Assembly (NCBI RefSeq): GCF_030817835.1
Contig: NZ_JAUSZR010000001.1
Coordinates: forward strand, 992,001 to 1,056,000
DNA: 64,000 nucleotides
Direction of reading: 5' to 3'
Source: Pseudarthrobacter sp. W1I19
Lineage (GTDB): Bacteria; Actinomycetota; Actinomycetes; Actinomycetales; Micrococcaceae
Shown: positions 51,896 to 60,936 of the stretch, piece by piece
How positions within the stretch are numbered: the stretch's first letter is position 1
Layout of the letters: each line of letters opens with the position of its first letter
Translations under genes and position numbers: made by a program
The notes under the pieces: generated by a model
Databases searched by the model: none
The model's input: the letters and a program-made list of their open reading frames with translations, nothing else
What the model was told of the DNA's origin: nothing

Positions 51896-52918
51896 ATGAC
51901 GACGACAATGCAAGCAGCAGTAGTAAACGAATTCGGCACCGACCTTCAGATCCAGGACCTCCCCATCCCGACGCCCGGACCCGGGGAGGCCCTGGTCAAG
52001 GTGCTCACCACGGGTGTTTGCCATACGGATCTGCACGCCGCCGAAGGCGACTGGCCGGTCAAGCCCTCGCCGCCCTTTGTTCCCGGGCATGAGGGAGTAG
52101 GTGAAGTGGTGGCACTCGGGGACGGCGTCACCGACCTTGCGGTCGGGGACATGGTGGGCAACGCCTGGCTGTGGTCCGCCTGCGGTGACTGCCAATACTG
52201 CCGCACCGGCTGGGAAACGCTCTGCGAGGCGCAGAAGAACGGCGGCTACAGCGTGGACGGGTCCTTCGGCGAATATATGCTCGTCGATACCCGCTTCGCC
52301 GCCCGGATACCGGCGGGATCCGACCCCGTCGAGGTGGCACCGGTGCTCTGCGCCGGTGTCACCGTCTACAAGGGCCTGAAGATGACCGAAGCCAAGCCGG
52401 GTCAGTGGGTGACCATCTCCGGCATCGGCGGGCTGGGGCATATCGCCGTACAGTATGCCGTCGCTATGGGCCTGCGGGTTGCTGCCGTGGACATCGCGGA
52501 CGATAAGCTCGCCCTCGCCAAGGCACACGGGGCCGAACTGACGGTCAACGCTTTGCACGAAGACCCCGTGGAAGTGATCCAGCGTGAAACCGGAGGTTGC
52601 CATGGAGTCCTGGTCACTGCAGTGCACCCGTCAGCATTCGGGCAGGCCATTGGAATGGCCCGCCGCGGCGGCACGATTGTGTTCAACGGGCTGCCACCGG
52701 GGGACTTCCCGGCGCCGATCTTCGAGATTGTGCTCAAGGGCCTGACGGTCCGCGGCTCGATCGTGGGAACCCGGCAGGACTTGGAGGAGGCCCTGGACTT
52801 TTACGCCCAGGGCAAGATTCATCCCACGGTCTCCGTCCGGGAACTCGCCGAGGTCAACGCGGTTTTTGACGAGATGAAACACGCCAAAATCGACGGCCGC
52901 GTGGTCCTGAGGTTCTGA
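51896..52918 (+). CDS. adhP: Zinc-dependent alcohol dehydrogenase, AdhP type
   Basis: 340 residues, MDR family. Catalytic zinc ligands: Cys in TGVCHTDLHAAEGDWP and GHE in PFVPGHEGVG. Structural zinc cysteines occur in WSACGDCQYCRTGWETLC. The NAD motif is ISGIGGLGHIAVQYAVAMG. It would oxidise ethanol or similar alcohols to the aldehyde used by the preceding enzyme. Confidence 0.92.
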   Translation: MTTTMQAAVVNEFGTDLQIQDLPIPTPGPGEALVKVLTTGVCHTDLHAAEGDWPVKPSPPFVPGHEGVGEVVALGDGVTDLAVGDMVGNAWLWSACGDCQYCRTGWETLCEAQKNGGYSVDGSFGEYMLVDTRFAARIPAGSDPVEVAPVLCAGVTVYKGLKMTEAKPGQWVTISGIGGLGHIAVQYAVAMGLRVAAVDIADDKLALAKAHGAELTVNALHEDPVEVIQRETGGCHGVLVTAVHPSAFGQAIGMARRGGTIVFNGLPPGDFPAPIFEIVLKGLTVRGSIVGTRQDLEEALDFYAQGKIHPTVSVRELAEVNAVFDEMKHAKIDGRVVLRF

Positions 52919-53325
52919 TGACCGCGGACAGCATCGATGCTGCAGTGACGCTGCCCGGGGAGGATTTCTCCCGGGTGGCGCTCACGCCGGCCGCCGCGGA
53001 GTTGCTGCGCTTGCTGTGGGTCCGGCACGGGCCGCTCATGTTCCACCAGTCCGGCGGGTGCTGCGACGGATCCTCGCCCATGTGCTACCCGGCCGGAGAC
53101 TTCCTGACCGGGGACTCGGATGTGCTGCTGGGCATATTTGATGTGTCCGAGGGGCTGGAGCCGCAGCCGCTGGAGTTCTGGATGTCCCGGGAGCAGTTCA
53201 ACTACTGGAACCACACGCACCTGACCGTTGACGTGGTGCCGGGGCGGGGCAGCGGATTCTCCGTGGAAGCGCCGGAAGGCAAGCGGTTCCTGATGCGGTC
53301 CGCACTGATGGATTGGCCGGCCTAG
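52918..53325 (+). CDS. DUF779 cysteine-motif protein
   Basis: 135 residues. The conserved cysteine segment HQSGGCCDGSSPMCY and DVLLGIFD define DUF779. Genes of this family are commonly found beside exaC/adhP-type dehydrogenases, as here; the start shares one base with the adhP stop. The cysteines suggest a metal- or thiol-related accessory role, but function is unknown. Confidence 0.85.
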   Translation: MTADSIDAAVTLPGEDFSRVALTPAAAELLRLLWVRHGPLMFHQSGGCCDGSSPMCYPAGDFLTGDSDVLLGIFDVSEGLEPQPLEFWMSREQFNYWNHTHLTVDVVPGRGSGFSVEAPEGKRFLMRSALMDWPA

Positions 53326-53342
53326 CCCTTCGGCCCTACAGC

Positions 53343-53372
53343 CTTGAGGTCCTCCATCTGGAGGGCCTCAAG
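53343..53372 (+). terminator. Terminator after the alcohol-oxidation operon
   Basis: Stem CTTGAGGTCCTCC (53343-53355) against GGAGGGCCTCAAG (53360-53372), one G-T pair, 4-base loop, 18 bases after the DUF779 stop. Confidence 0.7.
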
Positions 53373-53499
53373 CGCTTTATGCAGAACAAAGTTTGGCCGC
53401 ACCGCCGTCTCACCATTCGGAACAATTGGGACCGTCCAGTGGATGGACACTATCGTTGATAGGTCTGTTTCCATCAGAAATCAGGATTGTGATCCCCCT

Positions 53500-55062
53500 A
53501 TGAACCTTCTCCGGACCAAATCAATCGAGCAGTCCATCGCTGACGCCGATGAACCCGGACGCAAGCTCAAACGGTCCCTCAGCACGTGGGACCTGATGAT
53601 TATGGGCGTTGCGGTGGCTGTGGGTGCCGGTATCTTCTCCGTTGGTGCCAAGGCCGCAGCCAACTTCTCCGGCCCTGCCGTGACGTTGTCCTTCGCCATC
53701 GCCGCCGTCACCTGCGCCCTTGCCATCATGTGCTACGCCGAGTTCGCCACCGCCATCCCGGTGGCAGGCTCCGCCTACGTGTTCACTTACGCCACGATGG
53801 GTGAGCTGCTTGCCTGGATCATCGGCTGGAACCTGATCCTTGAGCTCTTCACGGCCGCAGCGGTGATCGCCAAGTACTGGGGCATCTACCTCAGCAAGGT
53901 GTTCGCGCTGATGGGTGCCGACATTCCGCCGGCAATCTCGCTGGGCGGGGTGGACCTCTACTGGGGCGCCTTCCTTATCGTTGCCGTGTTCACCGTACTG
54001 CTGGTGCTGGGCACGAAGCTGTCCGCCCGCGTGGGCAACGTCTTCACCCTGATCAAGATCGGCGTGGTGCTCTTTGTGATCGTCGTCGGCTTCACGTACG
54101 TGAAGTTCGAAAACTACACTCCGTTCATTCCCGCCGCCGAGCCCACCGGTGGTGCCGGCGCCGCGGATGTCCTGAAGCAGTCGTTCTTCGGTTTCCTCAC
54201 CGGAGCCGCCCCGGCACAGTACGGGACGCTGGGCATCTTCGCCGGCGCTGCACTGGTGTTCTTCGCCTTCATCGGCTTCGACGTGGTGGCCACCTCCGCG
54301 GAAGAAGTAAAGAACCCGCAGAAAACTCTTCCGCGCGGCATCTTCGGCGGACTTGCCGTGGTGACGCTGCTGTACATCCTGGTATCGCTTGCCCTGACCG
54401 GCATGGTCTCCTACACGCAGCTGGCCGAGGCGAAGAGCCCCACCCTCACGACGGCCTTCGAAGCCGTAGGCGACACCTCCGCCGCCAAGGTCATTGCCTT
54501 CGGTTCCCTGGTTGGCCTGACAACCGTGATCATGGTGCTCCTGATGGGCCTGTCCCGGGTGGTCCTGGCGATGAGCCGCGACGGCCTCCTGCCCCGTGCG
54601 CTGTCCAAGACCAGTGACAAGCGCTCGACGCCGGTCCGCCTCCAGATCATTTGCGGTGCCGCCGTGGCCCTGGTGGCGGGGCTGACCAACGTGGACCTGC
54701 TCGAGGAAATGATCAACATCGGCACGCTGTCCGCTTTTGTGGTGGTGAGCCTGGGCATCCTGGTGCTCCGCAAGAAGCGCCCGGACCTCAAGCCCGCGTT
54801 CCGCGTTCCCTTCGGCAAGGTCCTGCCGGTTGTGTCCGCCGTGCTGTGCCTTTACCTGATGACCAACCTTGCCGTAGAGACCTGGATCTTCTTCGCCATC
54901 TGGCTGGCGATCGGCCTGGCGATCTACTTCGCCTACGGCCAGCGCCACTCCCGCCTGAACGAGAGGTTTGCCACGGCCAACACCGCCGTCAACGGTGGTC
55001 CTGTGGAAGCTGGCACTCCGTCGGGCTCGGCCGACGACGAGGACGAGCTGACCCGCGCCTGA
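53500..55062 (+). CDS. APC-family cationic amino-acid permease
   Basis: 520 residues, twelve or more helices. LSTWDLMIMGVAVAVGAGIFSVGAKAAANFSGPAV at the first helix, IPVAGSAYVFTYATMGELLAWIIGWNLILE, and FIGFDVVATSAEEVKNPQKTLPRGI match the CAT-like branch of the APC superfamily. The substrate is probably a basic amino acid or polyamine; GABA-pathway genes at 40 kb make an amine substrate plausible. ATG 53500 is chosen as the family start; the upstream frame to 53344 is not conserved-looking. Confidence 0.88.
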   Translation: MNLLRTKSIEQSIADADEPGRKLKRSLSTWDLMIMGVAVAVGAGIFSVGAKAAANFSGPAVTLSFAIAAVTCALAIMCYAEFATAIPVAGSAYVFTYATMGELLAWIIGWNLILELFTAAAVIAKYWGIYLSKVFALMGADIPPAISLGGVDLYWGAFLIVAVFTVLLVLGTKLSARVGNVFTLIKIGVVLFVIVVGFTYVKFENYTPFIPAAEPTGGAGAADVLKQSFFGFLTGAAPAQYGTLGIFAGAALVFFAFIGFDVVATSAEEVKNPQKTLPRGIFGGLAVVTLLYILVSLALTGMVSYTQLAEAKSPTLTTAFEAVGDTSAAKVIAFGSLVGLTTVIMVLLMGLSRVVLAMSRDGLLPRALSKTSDKRSTPVRLQIICGAAVALVAGLTNVDLLEEMINIGTLSAFVVVSLGILVLRKKRPDLKPAFRVPFGKVLPVVSAVLCLYLMTNLAVETWIFFAIWLAIGLAIYFAYGQRHSRLNERFATANTAVNGGPVEAGTPSGSADDEDELTRA

Positions 55063-55103
55063 CCCGCCTCGCGCCTGACAGTGGTCCCGGCTGACGCACG
55101 AAC

Positions 55104-55147
55104 CGCAGAACCGCCCGCTGATCTTCGGATCGGCGGGCGGTTCTGCG
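55104..55147. terminator. Terminator after the APC permease
   Basis: Perfect 15-bp arms CGCAGAACCGCCCGC (55104-55118) and its complement (55133-55147), extended in the loop by TGAT/ATCG, followed by TTTG. Confidence 0.8.
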
Positions 55148-55261
55148 TTTGCCTGCCGGTCGCCGCTAGAATTGGGGGTGCGGCAGGACGGAGTCTGCAG
55201 TTCAATAAAAAGTGCACCTGTGGCGGCGGGCCACGGGGCGGCTGGAAGGAACGTGGGCCCT

Positions 55262-55627
55262 GTGCAGATGACGATGGAGCAGGTGGCAAGGGCTTTTTCG
55301 AGCCACCGGTTTGAAGAGGCCCTGCCCCAGATCCACGACGATGTTGCCTGGGAGCTTGTGGGAGGGGAAGTCCTGGCCGGCAAGCCGGCGGTGGTTGATG
55401 TCTGTTCCTCCCTCGCCCGGGACCTGCAGGATGTACAGACCACGTTCGACCAGTTCCGGATGGTTTCCGGACCTGCGTCTGTTGTGGTGGACAGCGTTGC
55501 CCGGTACCTCTCGGCCGATGGCAGCCTGAGCCGGGTGGCCTCCTGCGATATCTACGACTTTATGGACGGGCGGGTGGTCCGCATCCGCTCCTACAACGTG
55601 GAACTGGCTCCCGACACAGCCGGTTGA
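55262..55627 (+). CDS. NTF2/SnoaL-like small protein
   Basis: 121 residues. MEQVARAFSSHRFEEALPQIHDDVAWELVGG followed by YLSADGSLSRVASCDIYDFMDGRVVRIRSYNVEL fits the NTF2-like fold (helices, then a curved sheet). Such proteins bind or convert small molecules. GTG 55262 was chosen because AAGGA lies 11 bases upstream; ATG 55268 is also possible. Three bases from the convergent DUF2461 gene. Confidence 0.7.
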   Translation: MQMTMEQVARAFSSHRFEEALPQIHDDVAWELVGGEVLAGKPAVVDVCSSLARDLQDVQTTFDQFRMVSGPASVVVDSVARYLSADGSLSRVASCDIYDFMDGRVVRIRSYNVELAPDTAG

Positions 55628-55629
55628 GC

Positions 55630-56265
55630 CTAGGGTGCGGCGTGCCGGCCCACCCAGTCCACCAGGGGCCGCAGTTCATCCCACAAAGCAGCAATCTCCT
55701 GGGCGGCGGCAGGAGTGGCCAGCCACGCCGGCTGCCCCAGGTCGGTAGCGGCGGAAAGGGATTTGTGTTTGAGGAGTTCGGCCCGCCGGTGGTCCTGCGG
55801 ATACCCGCGCGGGACGGTCTTGAGCTTCTCTCCCTCCACCATAAAACCGGCAGCCGTCACGGCTTGGACAATGTGCCGCAGTGATTCGCCCGTTCCTGAG
55901 GCGTCCACGGAGTTGCGGTACCGGGCCAGCTGCGCCGGAGTGTGGGAGTGGTATCCGCCGCCCACCAGGAGCCCGTCCGCGCTGACCTGAAGGTAGAAGC
56001 CCACCCCTTCCTGGACGGACGCGAAGGCGCCCTGAGCCGTTTTGTATGGCGACTTGTCCTGGGAGAACCTGATGTCCCGGTTTGGCCTGAAGATTTTGCC
56101 GGGACCAAACCTGGGTTCCAGCTCGGCCAGCAATGCGAGGAACGGTTCCCGGACCAGCATCTGGTAGCGGTCCTTGTTCTCCAGCCACCACTCACGGGTG
56201 TTGTTCTCCTGCAGCTCTTGATAGAACTCGAAGGCGCCGGCGGGGATGCCCTGGAAAGTTGTCAT
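55630..56265 (-). CDS. DUF2461 family protein
   Basis: 211 residues. EFYQELQENNTREWWLENKDRYQ, KIFRPNRDIRFSQDKSPYKTAQGA and GFYLQVSADGLLVGGGYH are signature segments of this widespread uncharacterised family (TIGR02453 type). No neighbour suggests a role. Confidence 0.88.
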   Translation of the reverse strand: MTTFQGIPAGAFEFYQELQENNTREWWLENKDRYQMLVREPFLALLAELEPRFGPGKIFRPNRDIRFSQDKSPYKTAQGAFASVQEGVGFYLQVSADGLLVGGGYHSHTPAQLARYRNSVDASGTGESLRHIVQAVTAAGFMVEGEKLKTVPRGYPQDHRRAELLKHKSLSAATDLGQPAWLATPAAAQEIAALWDELRPLVDWVGRHAAP

Positions 56266-56328
56266 GCGTCGATCCTAGGGACACCAGGCAACGTCAGCCA
56301 TGGCCGGCAACAGCTATGTGGAAAAGAA

Positions 56329-56368
56329 AAAACCACCCCGCCACGTTAGCCCGTGACGGGGTGGTTTT
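56329..56368 (-). terminator. Terminator after katA
   Basis: AAAACCACCCCG (56329-56340) and CGGGGTGGTTTT (56357-56368), a 12-bp perfect stem. Read on the minus strand it follows the katA stop and ends in TTTT, continuing into further T residues. Confidence 0.88.
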
Positions 56369-56391
56369 CAGCAACTCAGAGAGGGGCTGGA

Positions 56392-57873
56392 TCAGCCGAT
56401 CTTGTTGGCGGCTTCTGCCTCGGAGAGCGGAGCAGCGCCGAGGTTGGCGCGCAGTTTGGCGCCGAGTTCGGCGTCAACGTTGGTCCAGTACTGGATGGCG
56501 CGTTCCTTGATGTCGGAGCGCTTGACGCCGCCCACGGCACCGGTGATGGTGTCCAGGAAGCGGGCCTTGGCGGCGTCGTCGTAGACCTCGCGGTACAGCG
56601 TGCCGGCCTGGACGAAGTCGCCGTCCTCGGCGTGGAGGGAGTGCGCGGCGAGGGTCAGCTCGCCGTCGTTCTCCCAGCCGCCGGCCGGGTTCTGCGGCTC
56701 AAGGGCAGCCGGACCGCCGAAGGTGTTCGGGGCGTAGACCGGAACCGAGGGGGCGTTGAACAGGTAACGTCCGGCGCCGTCCTGGCTGTAGTTGTTGACC
56801 TGGTTCTTGGGCTGGTTCACCGGGATCTGGGCGTGGTTGGTGCCCACGCGGTAGCGGTGTGCGTCCGCGTAGGAGAAGATGCGGGCCTGCAGCATCTTGT
56901 CCGGGGAGGCGGCGATGCCCGGAACGAAGTTCGACGGCGCGAAGGTGGCCTGCTCGATCTGCGCGAAGTAGTTCTCCGGGTTCCGGTTCAGCTCCATGGT
57001 GCCCACCTTGATCAGTGGGTAGTCAGCGTGCGGCCAGACCTTGGTCAGGTCGAACGGGTTGAAGCGGTACGTCTTGGCATCCTCGTAGGGCATGACCTGG
57101 ACGTGCAGGTCCCAGGACGGGAAGTTGCCGGCTTCGATGTTCTCGGACAAGTCGCGGATGTAGAAGTCCGCGTCCGAACCGGCCAGGGCTTCAGCCTGCT
57201 CGCCGGTCATGGAGTTCACGCCCTGGTTGGACTTGAAGTGGTACTTGACCCAGAAACGCTCGCCCTCGGCGTTGATCCACTGGTAGGTGTGTGAGCCGTA
57301 GCCCTGCATTTCACGCCAGGAGGCGGGCAGGCCGCGGTCACCCATCAGCCAGGTGACCTGGTGGGCGGACTCGGGGGACAGGGTCCAGAAGTCCCACTGC
57401 ATGTCGGCGTCGCGCAGGTGGGTGCCCGGCAGGCGCTTCTGGGAGTGGATGAAGTCCGGGAACTTGATGCCGTCGCGGATGAAGAACACCGGAGTGTTGT
57501 TGCCCACGAGGTCGTAGTTGCCCTCGGAGGTGTAGAACTTCACGGCGAACCCGCGGGGATCACGCCAGGTGTCCGGGGAGCCGTTCTCGCCCGCGACGGA
57601 CGAGAAGCGGATCAGCATTTCGGTTTCGGCGCCCGGCTGGAGGAAGGCTGCCTTCGTGTACTTGGACACGTCCTCGGTGGTCTTGAACGTACCGAATGCA
57701 CCGCCGCCCTTGGCGTGCACTACGCGCTCGGGCACCCGCTCGCGGTTGAACTGGGCGAGCTTTTCCACCAGGTAGTGGTCAGTCAGGATGATGGCACCGT
57801 CGGCACCAACTGACTTCGAGTGCGCGTCGGACGTAACGGGGGCACCTGACTGGGTTGTTGAAATGGCAGTCAT
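56392..57873 (-). CDS. katA: Monofunctional heme catalase
   Basis: 493 residues, small-subunit clade. Distal histidine in [13 protein letters not shown], distal asparagine in [13 protein letters not shown], and the proximal heme-ligand tyrosine in [17 protein letters not shown]. It breaks down hydrogen peroxide in the cytoplasm. AGGAGA precedes the start. It begins seven bases after the fur-family gene and is certainly in its operon. Confidence 0.95.
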   Translation of the reverse strand: MTAISTTQSGAPVTSDAHSKSVGADGAIILTDHYLVEKLAQFNRERVPERVVHAKGGGAFGTFKTTEDVSKYTKAAFLQPGAETEMLIRFSSVAGENGSPDTWRDPRGFAVKFYTSEGNYDLVGNNTPVFFIRDGIKFPDFIHSQKRLPGTHLRDADMQWDFWTLSPESAHQVTWLMGDRGLPASWREMQGYGSHTYQWINAEGERFWVKYHFKSNQGVNSMTGEQAEALAGSDADFYIRDLSENIEAGNFPSWDLHVQVMPYEDAKTYRFNPFDLTKVWPHADYPLIKVGTMELNRNPENYFAQIEQATFAPSNFVPGIAASPDKMLQARIFSYADAHRYRVGTNHAQIPVNQPKNQVNNYSQDGAGRYLFNAPSVPVYAPNTFGGPAALEPQNPAGGWENDGELTLAAHSLHAEDGDFVQAGTLYREVYDDAAKARFLDTITGAVGGVKRSDIKERAIQYWTNVDAELGAKLRANLGAAPLSEAEAANKIG

Positions 57874-57880
57874 TGTTCTC

Positions 57881-58366
57881 CTATTTCTGTGTTTCTTCTG
57901 AGGGACGATTGGAAGGAAGTTGTTGGGACTGCTGGCAGTCCTGGCAGATGCCCTGGTACATCACATCGGCGATCTGGATGGTCATCGGCTTGGCGTTCTC
58001 ATCCCAGTGGGGCGTGAGGCAGGGCGCGTGCCCCACGGCGCAGTCCACGTCCTCAACGCGGCCGCAGCTGATGCAGATGGCGTGATGGTGGTTGTCGCCA
58101 ACGCGGGTTTCATACAGTGCAGGGGAGTGCGGCGGCTCGAAGCGGCGCAGCATGTGCAGGTCCGTCAGGTCCCCCAGCACCACGTAAACGGACTGGGCTG
58201 TCAGTTCGGGGAGCTCGGCGCGGGCGGCAGCCAGGATGCTCTCGGCGGGGGAGTGGGGATGGCGTTCGACGGCGGCGAGAACCGCCAGCCGCTGTTTGGT
58301 CACCCTCCGGCCGTGGGCGCGCAGGGCGCCAGCCCATGCCTCCTGGCCGTCAAAGTGCTCCGTCAT
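57881..58366 (-). CDS. furA: Fur-family peroxide/iron regulator (FurA/PerR-like)
   Basis: 161 residues. Winged helix [20 protein letters not shown] with recognition region [22 protein letters not shown]. Metal ligands: HHHAIC (H93-H95), zinc cysteine pairs C98/C101 and C141/C144. The furA-katA gene order is the standard actinobacterial peroxide module, in which the regulator represses both genes until oxidised. A 25-bp operator lies just upstream. Confidence 0.92.
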   Translation of the reverse strand: MTEHFDGQEAWAGALRAHGRRVTKQRLAVLAAVERHPHSPAESILAAARAELPELTAQSVYVVLGDLTDLHMLRRFEPPHSPALYETRVGDNHHHAICISCGRVEDVDCAVGHAPCLTPHWDENAKPMTIQIADVMYQGICQDCQQSQQLPSNRPSEETQK

Positions 58367-58381
58367 GGCTCCATTGAAACA

Positions 58382-58406
58382 CTTATTCTGAGTTTCTCAC
58401 AATAAG
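58382..58406. promoter_or_regulatory. Fur/PerR-type operator before furA
   Basis: CTTATTCTGAG (58382-58392) and CTCACAATAAG (58396-58406) are inverted repeats with one mismatch and a 3-base spacer, 16 bases upstream of the furA start. The AT-rich ends and dyad shape fit a FurA/PerR site and imply autoregulation. Confidence 0.8.
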
Positions 58407-58449
58407 GCTTGGCTAACTTTGCGTGGAGGGCCCGCGGCCCCGGCGATAC

Positions 58450-58461
58450 TAGGGTTACAGG
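58450..58461 (+). promoter_or_regulatory. Leaderless-type -10 element of the MFS gene
   Basis: TAGGGT at 58450-58455, six bases, then GTG 58462. No clear -35 is seen. Confidence 0.4.
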
Positions 58462-59733
58462 GTGGGGAAACTGCTTGCTGATGTCACGCCGCTCAAGGAG
58501 AGCCGCGACTTCCGCCGGCTCTGGCTGGGCTCGGCCGTTTCCGCCGTCGGAAGCCAGCTCACCCTGGTGGCAGTGAGCCTGGAGATCTACCGCCTGACCC
58601 AGGACAGCTTCTATGTGGGACTGCTGGCCGTCTTCGCGCTGGTGCCCCTGGTGATCGGCGGGCTCCTGGGTGGATCCATCGCCGACTCCCACGACCGGCG
58701 CCGCGTGGCGCTGCTGGCCAGCACGGTCATGTGGCTGAGCACCGGGCTGATCGCCCTGCAGTCCTGGCTGCACCTGGGCAACGTCTGGGTCCTCTATCTC
58801 CTGGTGGCGGTGCAAAGCGGCGCGCAAGCTATCAACCAGCCTGCCCGCAGCGCCATCCTTCCCATGCTGATCCGCCAGGAACTCCTGCCCGCGGCGAACG
58901 CCCTGAGCATGATGTCCTTCGGGCTGGCCATGACTGCCGGCCCCCTGCTGGCCGGGGTGCTGGTGGCGTGGGTGGGATTTGGCTGGACCTACACCATCGA
59001 CTTCGCCAGCTTCGCTCTGGTGCTGTGGGCCGTCTACCGGCTGCCGCCCCTGCCGCCGTCGGGAAGCCCCGGCAGGCCAGGCGTCCGCTCGGTCATCGAG
59101 GGGTTTCGGTTCCTGGGCACCCGTCCCAACCTGCGCATGACGTTCGTGATCGACCTGGTGGCCATGATCCTCGCCCAGCCGCGCGCGCTCATGCCGGCCA
59201 TTGGCGCTGTGATGATCGGCGGCGGGGAAGCAACCGTGGGTGTACTGCTGGCCTCAACAGCGGTGGGAGCGTTCCTGGCCGGGTTGTTCTCGGGTCCGCT
59301 GGGTGCTGTCCGGTGGCAGGGGAGCGCGGTGGTGTTCTCGGTAATGGGGTGGGGTGCGTCCATCGCCGCGTTTGGCATGGTGGCGGTGCTCGCCGGCCGC
59401 TCCCCGGACGGGGAGGTTACCTTCTGGCTGCTTCCGGCTGCACTGTGCTGCGCACTGGCCGGAATTGCCGACTCGATCAGCAGCGTCTTCCGCAACACCA
59501 TCCTGCAGGCCGCCGCGCCGGACCACCTCCGCGGCCGGCTCCAGGGCGTGTTCATCGTGGTGGTGGCGGGCGGGCCCAGGATCGGCGATCTCCTGGCTGG
59601 CGGCGCCACCAAAGTCGTGGCCGAGGGCTGGGTCCTGCTGATTGGCGGGCTGCTGTGCATCATGGGGGCGTGGCTGGCGGCGAGGCTGCAGCCGGGATTC
59701 CAAAAATACGACGCGCGGAACCCGGCTCCCTAG
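58462..59733 (+). CDS. EntS-like MFS exporter
   Basis: 423 residues, twelve helices. FRRLWLGSAVSAVGSQLTLVAVSLEIYRLTQDSFYVGLLAVFALVPL and GGSIADSHDRRRV followed by NALSMMSFGLAMTAGPLLAGVLV are typical of the enterobactin-exporter/macrolide-exporter branch. Substrate unknown; no siderophore genes are nearby. Divergent from furA, so its promoter is close to the Fur-type operator. Confidence 0.88.
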   Translation: MGKLLADVTPLKESRDFRRLWLGSAVSAVGSQLTLVAVSLEIYRLTQDSFYVGLLAVFALVPLVIGGLLGGSIADSHDRRRVALLASTVMWLSTGLIALQSWLHLGNVWVLYLLVAVQSGAQAINQPARSAILPMLIRQELLPAANALSMMSFGLAMTAGPLLAGVLVAWVGFGWTYTIDFASFALVLWAVYRLPPLPPSGSPGRPGVRSVIEGFRFLGTRPNLRMTFVIDLVAMILAQPRALMPAIGAVMIGGGEATVGVLLASTAVGAFLAGLFSGPLGAVRWQGSAVVFSVMGWGASIAAFGMVAVLAGRSPDGEVTFWLLPAALCCALAGIADSISSVFRNTILQAAAPDHLRGRLQGVFIVVVAGGPRIGDLLAGGATKVVAEGWVLLIGGLLCIMGAWLAARLQPGFQKYDARNPAP

Positions 59734-59766
59734 GAAGCCGTTCCCATAGATGAGCGAGGAGGAAAC

Positions 59767-60636
59767 GTGCACAAACACTACAACGGCCTGAAGACGGCGG
59801 CGCTTTTCGGCGTGCTGTGGGCGGTGCTGCTGGGCCTCGGAGCCCTCATTGGCGCCAGCACCCGCAGCTCGGCTCCTATCTGGATTATGGCGTTGCTCGG
59901 CGTCGCCACCACAGCCTACGGCTACTGGAACAGCGACAAGATCGCCATCCGGTCCATGCAGGCCTACCCGGTCACCGAGGCGCAGGCTCCGCAGCTGTAC
60001 CAGATTGTCCGTGAGCTGTCCGTGCGCGCCAACCAGCCGATGCCGCGGATCTTCGTCTCGCCCACCATGAACCCCAACGCCTTCGCCACCGGCCGGAACC
60101 CCCGGAATGCGGCCGTCTGCTGCACCGAGGGAATCCTGCAGCTCCTGGATGCCCGCGAACTCCGGGGCGTCCTGGGGCACGAACTCATGCATGTTTACAA
60201 CCGCGACATCCTCACCTCGTCCGTTGCAGCCGCCGTGGCCGGGATTATTACGTCGGTGGGCCAGATGCTGCTGTTTTTTGGCGGCGGCGACCGGCGGAAC
60301 TCGAACCCCCTGGCAATGCTCGCCATGGCCCTGCTCGCGCCCTTCGCGGCGTCGCTGATCCAGATGGCCATCTCCCGCACCAGGGAGTACGACGCCGACG
60401 AGGACGGTTCCGGGCTGACCGGCGATCCGCTGGCGCTCGCCTCAGCCCTGGCCAAAATTGAGCGCGGCGTCAGCATTGCGCCGCTGCCGCAGGACCAGCG
60501 GCTGGTCAACGCCTCGCACCTGATGATCGCAAATCCGTTCCGGGGCGGGGCGATGAACAAGCTGTTCGCCACGCACCCGCCCATGCGGGACCGGATCTCG
60601 AGGCTGGAACAGATGGCTGGAAGGCCGCTGCGCTGA
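59767..60636 (+). CDS. htpX: HtpX-type membrane metalloprotease (M48)
   Basis: 289 residues. Zinc motif HELMH in LRGVLGHELMHVYNRDI, with the third ligand glutamate in SRTREYDADEDG. Two N-terminal helices and one hydrophobic segment after the zinc motif place the active site at the cytoplasmic face. HtpX degrades damaged membrane proteins. GTG start with GAGGAGG before it. Last clearly chromosomal gene before the accessory region. Confidence 0.92.
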   Translation: MHKHYNGLKTAALFGVLWAVLLGLGALIGASTRSSAPIWIMALLGVATTAYGYWNSDKIAIRSMQAYPVTEAQAPQLYQIVRELSVRANQPMPRIFVSPTMNPNAFATGRNPRNAAVCCTEGILQLLDARELRGVLGHELMHVYNRDILTSSVAAAVAGIITSVGQMLLFFGGGDRRNSNPLAMLAMALLAPFAASLIQMAISRTREYDADEDGSGLTGDPLALASALAKIERGVSIAPLPQDQRLVNASHLMIANPFRGGAMNKLFATHPPMRDRISRLEQMAGRPLR

Positions 60637-60660
60637 CCCCAGGTTCCCGCGACACGCATA

Positions 60661-60698
60661 GAGGTTGGCGCTGCCCATATTCAGGGTGCGCCAGCCTC
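60661..60698 (+). terminator. Terminator after htpX
   Basis: GAGGTTGGCGC (60661-60671) pairs with GCGCCAGCCTC (60688-60698) with one G-T pair, followed by TTGGTG. Confidence 0.65.
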
Positions 60699-60936
60699 TT
60701 GGTGTGGCGGCAGAACTTTTGCGCGCCGAAAGTCGACGGCGGGGGCTGCTAGCTGCGGAAGTTCACAAACTGCAGGTCGGCGATTGATTCAAGTTGAGTG
60801 GTGCTGCTAACGGCTAGATGGCGGCAATCTCAGGGTTGATCATGATGGCTCGTGATGGGCCTTTTCTGGACCTCTTGCGGACTTTCTGCGGACTGATAGC
60901 TCCGTTCCGTGGACGAACAACGACGAGGGCGGTAGC
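60699..60936. other. Gene-free junction between chromosome and accessory region
   Basis: No plausible gene. The only notable signal is an 11-bp-step direct repeat of TGCGGACT at 60876-60883 and 60887-60894. No tRNA gene and no integrase gene are present in the visible part. Confidence 0.4.
60876..60894 (+). repeat. Direct repeat TGCGGACT, possible integrase-related site
   Basis: Two copies of TGCGGACT separated by TTC, 11 bp apart, near the start of the accessory region. Arm-type sites of tyrosine integrases can look like this, but no integrase is visible, so the reading is speculative. Confidence 0.3.

Noticed and set aside
53521..55443. 640-codon minus-strand open frame
   Set aside because: Lies opposite the APC permease, whose helices and motifs are intact; the antisense translation is Gln/His/Gly-rich without structure.
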